DNA from: an uncultured Selenomonadales bacterium | Lineage (GTDB): Bacteria > Bacillota > Negativicutes > Acidaminococcales > Acidaminococcaceae | Assembly (NCBI GenBank): GCA_900315345.1 | Contig: OMYP01000003.1 | Coordinates: 62,001 to 126,000, forward strand | Length of the DNA stretch: 64,000 bases | Direction of reading: 5' to 3' | Part shown: positions 16,869 through 27,211 of the stretch, one piece after another | Layout: every line of letters begins with the position of its first letter | Numbering within the stretch: the first letter of the stretch is position 1 | Program-made: the position numbers and the translations under genes | The notes under the pieces: model-generated | The model's database searches: none | What the model was told of the DNA's origin: nothing | Seen by the model: only the letters and a program-made list of their open reading frames with translations

Positions 16869-19800
16869 ATGGGGAAGAAACGAATTTTTGAAATAGCAAA
16901 AGATTATGGGGTAAAAAGTACCGAGATAATAAAATTACTGGCAAGCCATAATATATCCAAAACAAATTTCAGCAACGCGGATGACAGTGATATTGCCATT
17001 ATAAGTGCTGCATTCAGCGGTAAACAGAACTCAGCCAAAGCAGATAAGCCGCAAAACAAAGAGACGACTCCAAAAGCCAGACCATCCGAGAATCCGGTTC
17101 CCGGAAAAGCCAAGCCCGTTAAAGTTGAACGGCCCTCCATGATCGTAAAACCGGTTATTATGACCGTAGAAACAAATGCAGAAGGAAAAAGCACGATTAC
17201 ACACAACGCGCTTCAAAAAGACAAGTCTGCAAAACCTGCTGCACCTGCTGTTGCAGAACCGAAACAGGAACCTTCCGCGATTCGTACCGCTACGGTTCCT
17301 GCACCTTCTAATGACGGTAAAAACAAATACCGCAATGTTCCGAATAATAAAAATCATGCAAACAAAGCTGCAAAACCGGAAAATGGAAATAACGCCGATT
17401 CCGGATCACAGCAAAAGCCTGCCGTGAAACCGGTTGCTAACGTACAACCCAATCAGAACGCAGGAATAAATCCTTCCCAGAATCGTACAGAAGCCGGACA
17501 CCCTTCCAATGCACGTCAGGGCCAGAACTTCAACCGACAGGGCAGCGGCTTTGGCGGCAACCGTAATCAGGGCCAGGGCCAGAACTTCAACCGTCAGGGC
17601 GGCAGCTTTGGCGGCAACCGTAATCAGGGTCAGGGCCAGGGTCAGATCTTCAACCGACAGGCCAGCGGATCTGACGGCAACCGCAGTCAGGGCCAGGGCC
17701 AGAACTTCAACCGACAGGCCAGCGGATCTGACGGCAACCGTAGTCAGGGCCAGGGTCAGAACTTCAACCGTCAGGGCGGTAGCTTTGGCGGTAACCGTAA
17801 TCAGGGCCAGGGCCAGAACTTCAACCGTCAGGGCAGCGGCTTTGGCGGTAACCGTAATCAGGGCCAGGGTCAGAACTTCAACCGTCAGGGCGGTGGTTTT
17901 GGCGGCAACCGTAATCAGGGTCAGGGCCAGGGTCAGAACTTCAACCGTCAGGGCGGCGGCTTTGGCGGCAAAGAACGCATGGATAAAGATACCTCCCAGG
18001 GGAATAAATTTGGCGGCAATCGTCCGGCAGGCCGGAACATTGCTCAGCCCAGAAAACCCGCAGCAGGTGCTTTTGAAGAGATGCCCAGGGGAAAAGAAAG
18101 CCGCGAAAAATACAACAAAAAGCACGAAAAACAGATCAAAGGTTCTTATGCTTCCCGGGACAGCAGGCCGATGCGCAGTGCCGACCATATGCGTCCTGCC
18201 AAGCATCAGAAAACAAAACAGGTAACCGGCGCCCGTCCTGAACAGCATACGACGGTCGTCCGTCCCACCATGGTCCAGATTGCCGAATCCATTAACGTTC
18301 AGGAATTTGCGAAGCTCATCAAGCGGGAAGTGGCTGAAGTGATCAAAAGTCTGTTCCTGTTAGGCGAAATGGTTACGATCAATCAGGATATTGACTTTGA
18401 TACCGCAACTTTAGTTGGCACGGAATTCGGTGTAGACGTACAGCCTCTTCCGCCTGAAGAGGATCCTACAGAAATTCCGGAAATTGAAGATAACCCGGAA
18501 GATCAGGTGATCCGTCCTCCGGTCGTTACGGTTATGGGCCACGTCGATCACGGTAAAACGTCACTGCTTGATGCCATCCGCAAGACCCATGTGACCGCAA
18601 AGGAAGCAGGCGGCATCACCCAGCATATAGGCGCATATACCGTCAATGCAAACGGGAAGAAAATCACCTTCCTTGATACGCCCGGCCATGAAGCTTTTAC
18701 GGCCATGCGTGCCAGAGGGGCCCAGTGTACTGATATTTCCGTACTGGTAGTTGCAGCCGATGACGGCGTTATGCCTCAGACGGTGGAAGCCATCAACCAC
18801 TCCAAAGCTGCCGGAGTTCCGATTATCGTAGCTATCAACAAAATGGATAAACCGGCTGCCAATCCGGAGCATGTAAAACAGCAGCTTTCCGAAATGGAAC
18901 TGATTCCGGAAGACTGGGGCGGGGATACGATCATGGTTCCTGTATCGGCCCATTCCCACGCAGGAATTGACGACCTGCTGGAAATGATCCTGCTCGTAGC
19001 GGAAGTGAAAGAACTGAAAGCTAATCCGAAACTTCCTGCACATGGTACCATTATAGAAGCCAAACTGGATAAGGGCCGCGGACCGGTAGCTACCGTTCTG
19101 GTACAACGGGGCACCCTCACCATCGGCGACTATATTATTGCCGGCACGGCCCACGGGCGTGTCCGTGCTCTGATCAATGACCGGGGAGAAAAAGTCCGCA
19201 AAGCCGGTCCTTCCACTCCGGTTGAAGTACTGGGCCTGAACGAAGTTCCCCAGGCCGGTGATATACTGGATACTGCAGATGAAAAGACTGCCCGCAGTGT
19301 TGCGGAGAAACGTATCGCAAAAGCAAAAGCGGAACAGCAGAAGGCCGCAAAGGTATCGCTGGATGATATTTTCAGCCGTATCAAAGAAGGCGAGCTGAAA
19401 GAACTGAATATCGTCGTCAAAGCAGATGTACAGGGTTCAGTGGAAGCCTTGTGCGCCTCTCTGGTAAAAATCCAGAACGAAGAAGTCAAAGTATCGGTCG
19501 TTCATTCCGGCGTAGGCGCTATCAATGAATCGGACGTAATGCTGGCATCTGCTGCCAATGCTCTGATCATCGGGTTTAACGTCCGTCCGGATGCCAATGC
19601 ACGTAAAGTGGCAGAAACCGAAAAGGTCGATATTCGTCCGTACCGTGTAATTTATGATGCAATCAACGATGTGGAAGCTGCCATCAAAGGTATGCTGGCC
19701 CCGAAATTTGAAGAAGAGATCATCGGTCGTGTTGAAGTACGGCAGGTTATTACCATTTCCAAGATGATCATCGCCGGCTGCTATGTAACAGAAGGCAAGG

Positions 19801-20003
19801 TAACAAATAATGCAAAGATCCGCGTAATTCGCGACGGCATCGTAATCGCAGAGGACGAAATGGAATCCCTGCGCCGCTTCAAAGACGATGTAAAGGAAGT
19901 GGCTTCCGGTTATGAATGCGGCATTACCCTTGCAAAATTCCATGATATTAAAGAAGGCGACCAGTTTGAAGCCTACACCATGAAGGAAGTAGCGCCCCAA
20001 TAA
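16869..20003 (+). CDS. infB: Translation initiation factor IF-2 with Q/N/G/R-rich N-terminal repeat tract
   Basis: GTPase that positions fMet-tRNA on the 30S subunit and promotes subunit joining. The 1044 residues comprise an N-terminal IF2N-type helix, a basic linker, eight tandem FNRQ-containing repeats (about residues 215-370), a second IF2N region, the G domain with GHVDHGKT at 557-564, DTPGH and NKMD, and the C-terminal domains binding initiator tRNA. The G-to-C-terminal portion is normal; the size comes from the linker. ATG at 16869 has CTGGAGG upstream. It is followed closely by rbfA. Confidence 0.97.
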   Translation: MGKKRIFEIAKDYGVKSTEIIKLLASHNISKTNFSNADDSDIAIISAAFSGKQNSAKADKPQNKETTPKARPSENPVPGKAKPVKVERPSMIVKPVIMTVETNAEGKSTITHNALQKDKSAKPAAPAVAEPKQEPSAIRTATVPAPSNDGKNKYRNVPNNKNHANKAAKPENGNNADSGSQQKPAVKPVANVQPNQNAGINPSQNRTEAGHPSNARQGQNFNRQGSGFGGNRNQGQGQNFNRQGGSFGGNRNQGQGQGQIFNRQASGSDGNRSQGQGQNFNRQASGSDGNRSQGQGQNFNRQGGSFGGNRNQGQGQNFNRQGSGFGGNRNQGQGQNFNRQGGGFGGNRNQGQGQGQNFNRQGGGFGGKERMDKDTSQGNKFGGNRPAGRNIAQPRKPAAGAFEEMPRGKESREKYNKKHEKQIKGSYASRDSRPMRSADHMRPAKHQKTKQVTGARPEQHTTVVRPTMVQIAESINVQEFAKLIKREVAEVIKSLFLLGEMVTINQDIDFDTATLVGTEFGVDVQPLPPEEDPTEIPEIEDNPEDQVIRPPVVTVMGHVDHGKTSLLDAIRKTHVTAKEAGGITQHIGAYTVNANGKKITFLDTPGHEAFTAMRARGAQCTDISVLVVAADDGVMPQTVEAINHSKAAGVPIIVAINKMDKPAANPEHVKQQLSEMELIPEDWGGDTIMVPVSAHSHAGIDDLLEMILLVAEVKELKANPKLPAHGTIIEAKLDKGRGPVATVLVQRGTLTIGDYIIAGTAHGRVRALINDRGEKVRKAGPSTPVEVLGLNEVPQAGDILDTADEKTARSVAEKRIAKAKAEQQKAAKVSLDDIFSRIKEGELKELNIVVKADVQGSVEALCASLVKIQNEEVKVSVVHSGVGAINESDVMLASAANALIIGFNVRPDANARKVAETEKVDIRPYRVIYDAINDVEAAIKGMLAPKFEEEIIGRVEVRQVITISKMIIAGCYVTEGKVTNNAKIRVIRDGIVIAEDEMESLRRFKDDVKEVASGYECGITLAKFHDIKEGDQFEAYTMKEVAPQ
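17515..17970 (+). repeat. Tandem 57/63-bp minisatellite inside infB
   Basis: Eight units encode FNRQ plus a Gly/Ser/Asn/Arg/Gln spacer (for example [15 protein letters not shown]). Most units are 57 bp; those with an extra GQ pair are 63 bp. Two adjacent units carry the variant [10 protein letters not shown], consistent with unit-by-unit duplication. Copy number could change by slippage or recombination while staying in frame. Confidence 0.9.
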
Positions 20004-20023
20004 GTCGGATTGACAGGTGAGTT

Positions 20024-20386
20024 ATGGCCAGATTACGAGTTGAAAAAGTGCAGGAAGCAATCCAGCACGAAATTTCCAGTATGCTGTTGCTGGACATCAA
20101 GGATCCCCGCATCAAACTGGTTACCGTTACGGGTGTCAACCTTACAGACGATATGAGCCAGGCCAAAATCTACGTAAGCCTTTACGGTACTCCTGAAGAA
20201 CAGGAAGAAGCCTGGAAGGCGTTAAATAAGGCAAAAGGCTTTCTCCGTACAGAAATCGCAAAACGGATACGGCTTCGTTTTGCACCGGAGCTGATACTGG
20301 AAAAAGACACATCATGGGAATATGGCGCCCATATAGACCGGTTATTGCGGCAGATCAAAGAAAATGAAGGAAACAAAGATGAGTAA
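20024..20386 (+). CDS. rbfA: Ribosome-binding factor A
   Basis: Cold-shock-associated 30S maturation factor that acts on the 5' region of 16S rRNA. The 120-residue KH-like protein has RLRVEKVQEAIQHEIS at the N terminus, the strand DMSQAKIYVSLYG, and the C-terminal RFAPELILEKDTSWEYGAHIDRLL signature region. ATG at 20024 follows AGGTGAG. It lies 20 nt after infB and its end overlaps the nrnA start by 8 nt. Confidence 0.95.
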   Translation: MARLRVEKVQEAIQHEISSMLLLDIKDPRIKLVTVTGVNLTDDMSQAKIYVSLYGTPEEQEEAWKALNKAKGFLRTEIAKRIRLRFAPELILEKDTSWEYGAHIDRLLRQIKENEGNKDE

Positions 20387-21332
20387 GAACTGCACATTGG
20401 CGGAAACAGCTAAATTGCTGAAAGAAGCTGGGAAAATGGTGATCGTCAGCCATATCAGCCCGGATGGGGACACGCTGGGTTCCTCCCTGGCGTTGGCTCA
20501 CGCTCTTCGCATGCTGGGCAAGGAAGTTATGCTGAATGTGGACGATGATATCCCGTCTGTATTTTCTTTCCTGCCAGGCATTGGGGAATACATGCGCTTT
20601 GCCCCCGATGATTCTGTACCGGCGGATCTTCTGATCGTAATCGATGCAAGTTCTGCCGACAGGGCAGGCAACGCGATGAATGTCGTGAAAGCCCGTTCTG
20701 TTCTTAATATAGACCATCATAAAACGAATACGCATTTTGCTGACTATCTGTATCTTGATTCCGACGCTGCAGCAACGGCAGAAATTATTTACAGCCTTTT
20801 ACTTGAATTAGGTACGGAACTGAACACAGAGATCGCTACCTGCATTTACGAAGGCCTGTATACGGATACCGGTTCTTTTAAATATTCCAACACAACTTCC
20901 AGAACATTATCCATTGCATCCGCTTTACTTACATATGGAGTAAATCCAAGCCTCATTTCCGATAACATGGAAGTGAAATCCCGAAGCCAGGTGGAAATGC
21001 TGGGAAAAGTTCTTGAGACGCTCACTTTCCTGCGGGATGGTAAAATCGCTTATGTTGAGGTTGCGCCGGAACTGTATGACTACAATGTAGACACCGACAC
21101 CTTTGTTTCTTACCCCCGTTATATTGAGGGGGTAGAGGTGGCCCTTCTGTTTAAACAGGTAGAAGAGAATCTGACAAGAGTAAGCTTCCGATCCAAGCAG
21201 GTCGATGTTGCAAAAATCGCTTTATCCTTTGGGGGCGGTGGCCATCAGAAAGCTTCCGGCTGCAGCATCCACGCACCGCTGAAAGAAGCGGAGTCTATCG
21301 TTCTGCCGGTAGTGGAGGAATTATTCCCATGA
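20379..21332 (+). CDS. nrnA: DHH-family bifunctional oligoribonuclease/PAP phosphatase
   Basis: Degrades short RNA oligonucleotides and pAp. The 317-residue protein has the DHH domain motifs SHISPDGDTLGSS and DHHKTN (Asp112, His113, His114), a third Asp motif at LYTDTGSF, and the C-terminal DHHA1 domain with FGGGGHQKASG. ATG at 20379 is preferred to an in-frame ATG at 20364 because GAAGGA lies at suitable spacing and the 8-nt overlap with rbfA fits coupling. The rbfA-nrnA-truB order is typical of Firmicutes. Confidence 0.93.
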   Translation: MSKNCTLAETAKLLKEAGKMVIVSHISPDGDTLGSSLALAHALRMLGKEVMLNVDDDIPSVFSFLPGIGEYMRFAPDDSVPADLLIVIDASSADRAGNAMNVVKARSVLNIDHHKTNTHFADYLYLDSDAAATAEIIYSLLLELGTELNTEIATCIYEGLYTDTGSFKYSNTTSRTLSIASALLTYGVNPSLISDNMEVKSRSQVEMLGKVLETLTFLRDGKIAYVEVAPELYDYNVDTDTFVSYPRYIEGVEVALLFKQVEENLTRVSFRSKQVDVAKIALSFGGGGHQKASGCSIHAPLKEAESIVLPVVEELFP

Positions 21333-22213
21333 CGTCAGGAATCGTGAACGTCCTTAAGCCTCCGGGCCTTACGTCCCATGACGCAGTAGCGAGAATACGG
21401 CGTATATACGGAGAAAAGAAGGTAGGCCATGCCGGCACTCTTGACCCGGACGCCGCAGGAGTTCTGCCTGTGTTTATCGGCAAAGCCACCAGGCTTTTGG
21501 AATATGCTTCTGTAGGAACGAAAGGGTATCGTGGGACCGGCATCCTGGGAGTCAGGACAGACACTGGCGATGACAGCGGTAACGTGCTGGAAAGAATGCC
21601 TGCAAACATTACAGAAGAACAAATGAACCAGGCCTTACAGCAGTTCCGCGGTAAAATATCACAGGTTCCTCCCATGTATTCCGCTTTGAAAATCCAGGGC
21701 AAAAAGCTCTATGAATATGCGCGGCAGGGCCTTGTTCTTGAACGTGCAGCCCGTACGGTGGAGATTATCAGCCTGTCGCAGGTGTATTTCCGAAATCCGT
21801 ATTTCTGTATTGATGTGGAATGTTCAAAAGGTACGTATATCCGGACACTTCTGGAAGATATTGCCGCTTCAGTGGGTACCTGTGCCTGCATGTTGTTTTT
21901 GCTTCGGACGAAGGCCGGGGATTTTACGATAGAAGATTCCTTTACGCTGGAAGAGATCGAAACTGATCCGGATGCGGCGCTTCTTCCGCCGGAAACAGCG
22001 GTTACCCGCCTGCCTGTAATTACAGTGAATGAATTACAGGCTTACCGTATCACCAATGGTGTAAAAACTACGGTACAGGGAACAGCGCCAGGGCAGTACA
22101 GATTGAATTACGGAAATATATTTTTAGGCGTGGTTTCGGTGGAAAACGAAATCATAAAACCTGAAAAAATACTGGTCCAGATTAACGGAAATATTGACCA
22201 GTTGAAACATTGA
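21329..22213 (+). CDS. truB: tRNA pseudouridine(55) synthase
   Basis: Makes pseudouridine 55 in the T-loop of tRNAs. The 294-residue protein has the catalytic motif GHAGTLDPDAAGVL with Asp39, then the family segments KGYRGTGILG and CSKGTYIRTL, and a short C-terminal extension. ATG at 21329 overlaps the nrnA stop (ATGA) and has GGAGG 9 nt upstream inside nrnA. Confidence 0.96.
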   Translation: MTSGIVNVLKPPGLTSHDAVARIRRIYGEKKVGHAGTLDPDAAGVLPVFIGKATRLLEYASVGTKGYRGTGILGVRTDTGDDSGNVLERMPANITEEQMNQALQQFRGKISQVPPMYSALKIQGKKLYEYARQGLVLERAARTVEIISLSQVYFRNPYFCIDVECSKGTYIRTLLEDIAASVGTCACMLFLLRTKAGDFTIEDSFTLEEIETDPDAALLPPETAVTRLPVITVNELQAYRITNGVKTTVQGTAPGQYRLNYGNIFLGVVSVENEIIKPEKILVQINGNIDQLKH

Positions 22214-22283
22214 TTAACAGGTTTGCTGTAAGGCGGACCCGATTATTTAAATAACCGCAACGTGATCATCAGACAGATTAATT

Positions 22284-23240
22284 ATGGAAATTGTCAAGCA
22301 CTTATATCCAGATAAAAATGAAACAGAAATATACAGCCGGCAACCCTGCGTTATTGCCATGGGAACCTTTGACGGACTCCACAGAGGACACAGGGACGTA
22401 ATTGATGCGGCAGCATCCTACGCTGCGGAGCACGGCCATCGCCTTGCTGTATTTACCTTCAGCAACCATCCCTATGCCGCGATCCGTCCTTCCGCAATTC
22501 CCCAGTCGCTGATTTCCCCTGAAGAAAAGGTGAGGCTGCTGGACCGCTGGGGCGTTGACCTGCTGATCGATGTTCCTTTTAACAGACAGTTATCCATGTT
22601 GTCCCCTGAAGCATTTCTGGAAAAGCTGAAGCAGTTCCGTTTTACCTGCCTGGTCTGCGGCGCTAATTTTTCTTACGGCTTTCAGGGAACGGGTAATACG
22701 GAAACGCTGAAACAGGCCGCGAAAGAGCAGGGATTTGATTTAATCGTCAGACCGCTTCTTGAATATAAAAGCAAAGCAATAAGCAGTACAAGGATACGCC
22801 GGGCCATTGCAGACGGCAACCTTCGTGACGCGGAAAATATGTTGGGACGCTTCTGCAGCGTACAGGGCATCGTCCATAAAGGATTCCAGAGGGGCCGAAA
22901 AATCGGGTTCCCTACGGCAAACCTGTATGTCAGCAGAAACGGAACGGCCCTGCCGCCTTCCGGTGTTTACGCCCTGCAGGTCCGCGACGGCGATACCATG
23001 TATAACGGGGTGGGAAACCTTGGAATGAACCCTACGTTTAACGACGTAATCCGGGAAGTTCTCGAAGTCCATCTGTTTAATTGCAACAGCGATCTGTACG
23101 GACATATACTGGAAGCTTCTTTTTGCTGCTTCCTGCGTAATGAACGACGCTTTTCATCGATAGAAGAATTAAAATCGCAGTTGGAAAAAGATAAAAATGA
23201 CGCTATGGCCTGGTTCTCCGGGCAGAATAACGAACAATAG
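22284..23240 (+). CDS. ribF: Bifunctional riboflavin kinase/FAD synthetase
   Basis: Converts riboflavin to FMN then FAD. The 318-residue protein has an N-terminal nucleotidyltransferase domain with GTFDGLHRGH (about 28-37) and ISSTRIR, and a C-terminal kinase domain with GFQRGRKIGFPTANL and the NLGMNPTF segment. No convincing Shine-Dalgarno lies before ATG at 22284, and 70 nt separate it from truB. It is followed by the rpsO promoter, the usual truB-ribF-rpsO order. Confidence 0.95.
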   Translation: MEIVKHLYPDKNETEIYSRQPCVIAMGTFDGLHRGHRDVIDAAASYAAEHGHRLAVFTFSNHPYAAIRPSAIPQSLISPEEKVRLLDRWGVDLLIDVPFNRQLSMLSPEAFLEKLKQFRFTCLVCGANFSYGFQGTGNTETLKQAAKEQGFDLIVRPLLEYKSKAISSTRIRRAIADGNLRDAENMLGRFCSVQGIVHKGFQRGRKIGFPTANLYVSRNGTALPPSGVYALQVRDGDTMYNGVGNLGMNPTFNDVIREVLEVHLFNCNSDLYGHILEASFCCFLRNERRFSSIEELKSQLEKDKNDAMAWFSGQNNEQ

Positions 23241-23249
23241 AAAAACCGT

Positions 23250-23278
23250 TTGACGTCATCCGATTTCTGTGCTAAAAT
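23250..23278 (+). promoter_or_regulatory. Promoter of rpsO
   Basis: TTGACG (23250-23255) and TAAAAT (23273-23278) with exactly 17 bp between them, a near-consensus housekeeping promoter, begin just after the ribF stop codon. Confidence 0.8.
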
Positions 23279-23291
23279 ACTTCAGTATCCT

Positions 23292-23338
23292 AACCGGGAC
23301 TAAGAAGCGCGCTTCTCCAACGCCTGCTTGGTTCCGGC
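23292..23338 (+). promoter_or_regulatory. Structured rpsO leader, candidate S15 autoregulatory element
   Basis: The leader can form an outer stem, CCGGGAC with GTTCCGG, enclosing a perfect 12-nt palindrome GAAGCGCGCTTC (23304-23315). Ribosomal protein S15 represses its own mRNA through structured leaders in several phyla, so this is a plausible binding site. It ends about 30 nt before ATG. Confidence 0.5.
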
Positions 23339-23369
23339 CGGACAATATAATTTATGGAGGTTTGTTACT

Positions 23370-23636
23370 ATGTTAACGACAGAAGAAAAACAGGCTATTA
23401 TCAGAGACAATGCCCGCCATGAAGGCGACACGGGTTCTCCGGAAGTACAGATCGCGGTTCTCACCACCCGCATTGCTGCCCTTACCGAACACCTGAAGAC
23501 CAACAAGAAAGATCATCATTCCCGTCGCGGTCTGCTGAAAATGGTTGGCCAGCGCCGCGGTCTGCTGAACTATTTGCAGAAAAAAGATATCGAACGGTAT
23601 CGTGCAATTATTGCAAAACTGAACATCCGTAAGTAA
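23370..23636 (+). CDS. rpsO: 30S ribosomal protein S15
   Basis: Primary 16S rRNA-binding protein of the 30S platform. The 88-residue length is standard. It shows [13 protein letters not shown] and the conserved basic [23 protein letters not shown] at 23370 follows TGGAGG; the open frame extends 14 codons upstream through the leader without similarity. It has its own promoter and a strong terminator. Confidence 0.97.
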   Translation: MLTTEEKQAIIRDNARHEGDTGSPEVQIAVLTTRIAALTEHLKTNKKDHHSRRGLLKMVGQRRGLLNYLQKKDIERYRAIIAKLNIRK

Positions 23637-23648
23637 TCTCTGCAGACA

Positions 23649-23677
23649 AAAGGCCCGCCAAAAGCGGGTCTTTTTTT
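23649..23677 (+). terminator. Rho-independent terminator after rpsO
   Basis: GGCCCGC (23652-23658) pairs with GCGGGTC (23664-23670), one G-U, extended by A-T pairs, followed by seven Ts. Confidence 0.92.
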
Positions 23678-23718
23678 ATTATTATTTTTATAATTAACCG
23701 CTTTTTTGTAATGTACAT

Positions 23719-23747
23719 TTGTATTTTATTAAAAAATTATGTATAAT
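23719..23747 (+). promoter_or_regulatory. Putative promoter of the DUF512 gene
   Basis: TTGTAT (23719-23724) and TATAAT (23742-23747) with 17-bp spacing in an AT-rich intergenic region, about 27 nt before the gene. Confidence 0.6.
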
Positions 23748-23773
23748 ATATTCCAAGACATTTGGGAGGACAT

Positions 23774-25171
23774 ATGAATACAGGTTTTGAAGGAAGAATC
23801 AGTTCCGTAAAAAAGCACAGCGCAGCAGATAACGCCGGCGTACTTGCAGGCGAATCACTTTGTGCCGTCAACGGAATGCCGCTCCGGGATATACTCGATG
23901 TCAGTTTTGCAGCTGCCGATTATGATCCGGAACTGACGGTCCGCGGAAAAAACGGCGTGCTGCGCAGGGTACAGGTCCAAAAAGATATTGACGAAGACCT
24001 GGGTCTTTCCTTTGAAAGTGCTGTATTCGACAGGGTCCGCCTGTGTCACAACCGATGCGTTTTCTGTTTTGTGGACCGTATGATCCCGGGCCTTCGCAAA
24101 GGATTGTATGTGCGTGATGATGATTACCGTTTGTCGTTCTTATACGGAAACTTTGTTACACTTACAAATCTGTCAGAAGAAGATTTCGAACGTATCATCC
24201 GCAATCACATGTCACCGTTATATGTGTCCGTCCATGCTACCGATCCCCAGGTACGGCAGTCCATGATGAAAAACCCTCATTCCGGTGAAATCATGGATAA
24301 ACTCCGCCGTCTGTTTGAAGCCGGTATCCACATCCACGCGCAAATCGTCTGCTGCCCCGGATGGAATGACGGCCATGTTCTGGAAAAATCATACCGGGAC
24401 CTGGCGGGTTTATCGGATTATGTTGAAGACATGGCGATCGTTCCGGTGGGAATCACGAAAAACAGGGAAAACCTTCCGGATTTACAATTATTTACAGAAA
24501 AAGAAGCCGCCGCCGTTGTGGAAAAAGTTTCCAAGTGGCAGGAGGAATGCCGTCGTCGGCTGGGCCGTTCCTTCGTTTATCTGGGGGATGAGTTCTATAT
24601 ACTCGCACAGAAAGAACTTCCGCCGGCCGAATGGTATGACGGGTTTCCGCAGTTGGAAAACGGTATCGGCCTGACACGGAATTTTATTGCCGAATGGGAA
24701 AGGGAAGCACAACGTCAGAGCAGTACCGATGTACCCGAACATACCGACTACGTGATTCCTGTAGGCATATCGGCCGGGAAACTGCTTCAGCCGATCATGG
24801 AGCAGTTTAATCGGCGCCACCATACAGACCACCGATTTATCCCGGTAATCAATGATTTTTTCGGTCACTCCATCAATGTTACCGGTCTGCTGACAGGAAC
24901 CGATATCCTGGCCCAGCTTCCCAAGGACAAGCCTGTCATTTTGCCTTCCGTTGTGTTAAACCAGGATAACCTTTTCCTGGACGACATGTCTCTGGAAGAT
25001 TTTATCAGCCGAAGGGGGCGCTCAGTCAAAATCGCCAAAGGAGCCACTGAACTGTACAGGCTGCTTTTATCCCGGCCATTGCCCCATAACGGCACGGCTG
25101 CCAGGAATTCCGTTCCTGAAAAGGGAACGATAACCGCAGGGAACAATACGGAATACGTAAAACATTTTTAA
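23774..25171 (+). CDS. DUF512 family radical-SAM-type protein with N-terminal PDZ domain
   Basis: A 465-residue protein: PDZ-like domain (about 1-65, GVLAGESLCAVNGMPLRD), then an iron-sulfur motif C91-x3-C95-x2-C98 (CHNRCVFCFVDR) in a radical-SAM-like barrel, then a C-terminal DUF512 region with VPVGITKNRENLPDLQLFT and YLGDEFYILA. The family is widespread in Firmicutes and cyanobacteria, often beside der, as here (2 kb away), but its substrate is unknown. ATG at 23774 follows GGGAGGA. The last 30 residues are low in conservation-like features. Confidence 0.88.
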   Translation: MNTGFEGRISSVKKHSAADNAGVLAGESLCAVNGMPLRDILDVSFAAADYDPELTVRGKNGVLRRVQVQKDIDEDLGLSFESAVFDRVRLCHNRCVFCFVDRMIPGLRKGLYVRDDDYRLSFLYGNFVTLTNLSEEDFERIIRNHMSPLYVSVHATDPQVRQSMMKNPHSGEIMDKLRRLFEAGIHIHAQIVCCPGWNDGHVLEKSYRDLAGLSDYVEDMAIVPVGITKNRENLPDLQLFTEKEAAAVVEKVSKWQEECRRRLGRSFVYLGDEFYILAQKELPPAEWYDGFPQLENGIGLTRNFIAEWEREAQRQSSTDVPEHTDYVIPVGISAGKLLQPIMEQFNRRHHTDHRFIPVINDFFGHSINVTGLLTGTDILAQLPKDKPVILPSVVLNQDNLFLDDMSLEDFISRRGRSVKIAKGATELYRLLLSRPLPHNGTAARNSVPEKGTITAGNNTEYVKHF

Positions 25172-25186
25172 AAGAGGTACAGAACG

Positions 25187-25714
25187 ATGAAAGACTTTGG
25201 AATGCTGCATGTATATACTGGAACCGGGAAAGGGAAAACTTCCGCAGCACTGGGCCTTGCCCTCCGGGCAGCCGGTCACGGGGCCAAAGTGACCATGCTC
25301 TGCTTCATGAAAGGAGACCCGACCTATGGGGAAGCGCAGGCCTTCCGTTTCGTACCGAATTTTATAATAAAACAAATGGGACGGGAAAGCTTTGTAAATT
25401 TCAGAAATCCGGATCCCATTGACGTGAAGATGGCACAGGAAGCCTGGGAAGAAGGAAAAAGGATCCTTCTGCAAAAAGAAACAGACGTGCTGATTCTGGA
25501 TGAAATCAACCTGGCTATGGCCAAGAGTTTGATCGATACATCGGAGGTGGTTTCATTTCTCCATGACCACCGGGGTAAAACCGAAGTGGTCTGTACCGGA
25601 CGGGAAGCGCCACAGGAGCTGATCGACGAAGCGGATCTGGTAACGGATATGCAGGAAGTAAAACATTATTTTACACTGAAAAACATCCCCATACGGGACG
25701 GCATTGACCATTAG
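25187..25714 (+). CDS. Cob(I)alamin/corrinoid adenosyltransferase, CobO/BtuR type
   Basis: A 175-residue P-loop protein (GTGKGKT at 12-18) with the family's LHVYTGTGKGKTSAALGLAL start, LDEINLAM (Walker B region) and VVCTGREAPQELIDEADLVTD. The family transfers the adenosyl group of ATP to cob(I)alamin or biosynthetic corrinoids. It lies 15 nt after the DUF512 gene with GAGGT before ATG. No other cobalamin gene is near, so it may serve salvage or B12-dependent fermentation enzymes (inference). Confidence 0.85.
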   Translation: MKDFGMLHVYTGTGKGKTSAALGLALRAAGHGAKVTMLCFMKGDPTYGEAQAFRFVPNFIIKQMGRESFVNFRNPDPIDVKMAQEAWEEGKRILLQKETDVLILDEINLAMAKSLIDTSEVVSFLHDHRGKTEVVCTGREAPQELIDEADLVTDMQEVKHYFTLKNIPIRDGIDH

Positions 25715-25831
25715 TGAAATGCTGGCCGATCCTGTAATTTATTGAAATAAAATGACAGCAAATCATCCAAATAGTAATACATAAAGTAATACGTAAGAAT
25801 TAACCTAAGAAAGTCAGAGGAACCACTTATT

Positions 25832-27163
25832 ATGGCAAAACCAGTTGTAGCGATCGTAGGCAGGCCTAACGTGGGAAAATCCACGTTGTTCAACGTGCTT
25901 GCCAACGAACGCATATCCATCGTTGAGGATATTCCGGGTGTTACCCGGGACCGGCTTTATGCGACAGCAGAATGGCTGGACAGGGAATTTGTAATCATCG
26001 ATACCGGCGGTATTGAAATCGCCAACACAGACCAGATAGCCGTTTCCATCAGGGAACAGGCACAGATCGCCATTAGGGAAGCAGATGTGATTCTTTTTGT
26101 CTGTGACGCCCGAACCGGCATTACAGATGAAGACGCTGAAGTTGCAAAATTGCTGCGGAAATCAAAAAAGCCCATTATCCTGGCAGTTAATAAGGCAGAC
26201 TCATTTAAGCAGGAAATGGAAATTTTTGAATTCTATAATCTGGGACTGGGCGAACCGATCCCCATTTCTGCAGCAAATCATCTGGGACTGGGCGACATGC
26301 TGGATGCTCTTATGGACAAGGTCCGGCAGACCGTTCCCCAGCTTGATGATGAAGATGAAGACGAAATCAAAGTAGCTCTCATCGGGCGTCCCAATGTAGG
26401 CAAATCGTCTATTTTTAACGCGCTGGTAGGGGAGAACCGATCCATCGTCAGCGACATGGCGGGCACCACACGGGATGCCATCGATACCCCGGTAGTGAAA
26501 GACGGACAGCGGTTCCTGTTTATTGATACAGCAGGTATGCGCCGCAAGGGAAAAATAGAAGAACTGATCGAAAAATACAGTATCGTCCGCTCTCTTCGGG
26601 CGGTTGACCGCTCCGATGTCGTACTGATGGTCATCGATGCTATCGAAGGCGTTACCGAACAGGATAAAAAAATCGTAGGCTACGCTCACGAAGCAGGGAA
26701 AGGAATTATCCTTGTAGTAAACAAATGGGACCTGTATAAAAAAGATACAGGGTCTACCATCCATTATACGGAAGAACTGCGGAAAGAGCTGGTATTTTTG
26801 CAATACGCCCCGGTAGTCTATGTTTCCGCCGTAACCATGCAGCGTATCCACCGCCTGCCGGAAGTCATCAAATATGTGGCGGAACAGAATTCCATGCGCA
26901 TCTCCACCTCCGTCATCAACCAGATCATCGAAGATGCCTGCGCTGTAAATCCGCCGCCTACCGATAAAGGCCGTCAGCTGAAGATTTATTTTGTTACACA
27001 GGTTAAAATCAAACCGCCTACCTTTGTCCTCTTTGTCAACAATCCGGAGATCATGCATTTTTCCTATCAGCGGTATCTGGAAAACAAACTGAGAGAATCA
27101 TTCGGCTTTGAAGGAACGCCTATCCAGATGATCGTTCGCGCGAAAAATGAAGAGGGCGAATAA
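25832..27163 (+). CDS. der: Ribosome biogenesis GTPase Der (EngA)
   Basis: Double-GTPase needed for 50S subunit assembly. The 443 residues contain two G domains, each with GRPNVGKS (residues 10-17 and 185-192), DTGGIE and DTAGMRRKG switch II motifs, NKAD and NKWD, and a C-terminal KH-like domain. An acidic linker (DDEDEDEIK) separates the G domains. CAGAGGA precedes ATG. plsY follows after 48 nt. Confidence 0.97.
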   Translation: MAKPVVAIVGRPNVGKSTLFNVLANERISIVEDIPGVTRDRLYATAEWLDREFVIIDTGGIEIANTDQIAVSIREQAQIAIREADVILFVCDARTGITDEDAEVAKLLRKSKKPIILAVNKADSFKQEMEIFEFYNLGLGEPIPISAANHLGLGDMLDALMDKVRQTVPQLDDEDEDEIKVALIGRPNVGKSSIFNALVGENRSIVSDMAGTTRDAIDTPVVKDGQRFLFIDTAGMRRKGKIEELIEKYSIVRSLRAVDRSDVVLMVIDAIEGVTEQDKKIVGYAHEAGKGIILVVNKWDLYKKDTGSTIHYTEELRKELVFLQYAPVVYVSAVTMQRIHRLPEVIKYVAEQNSMRISTSVINQIIEDACAVNPPPTDKGRQLKIYFVTQVKIKPPTFVLFVNNPEIMHFSYQRYLENKLRESFGFEGTPIQMIVRAKNEEGE

Positions 27164-27211
27164 TTCAAACGAAATTCTCACGAAAATATTTTTATATAGG
27201 GAGTCTTTTGG

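Noticed and set aside
17406..18248. Long antisense ORF (280 codons) across the infB repeats, and a 238-codon ORF in another plus frame (17509-18225)
   Set aside because: Both arise because the repeat unit length is a multiple of three and lacks stops in several frames. They are repetitive, have no ribosome site, and the infB frame is certain.
25172..25714. Complete cobalamin biosynthesis locus around the CobO-type gene
   Set aside because: Neighbours are a DUF512 protein and der; no other cob or cbi gene is present.
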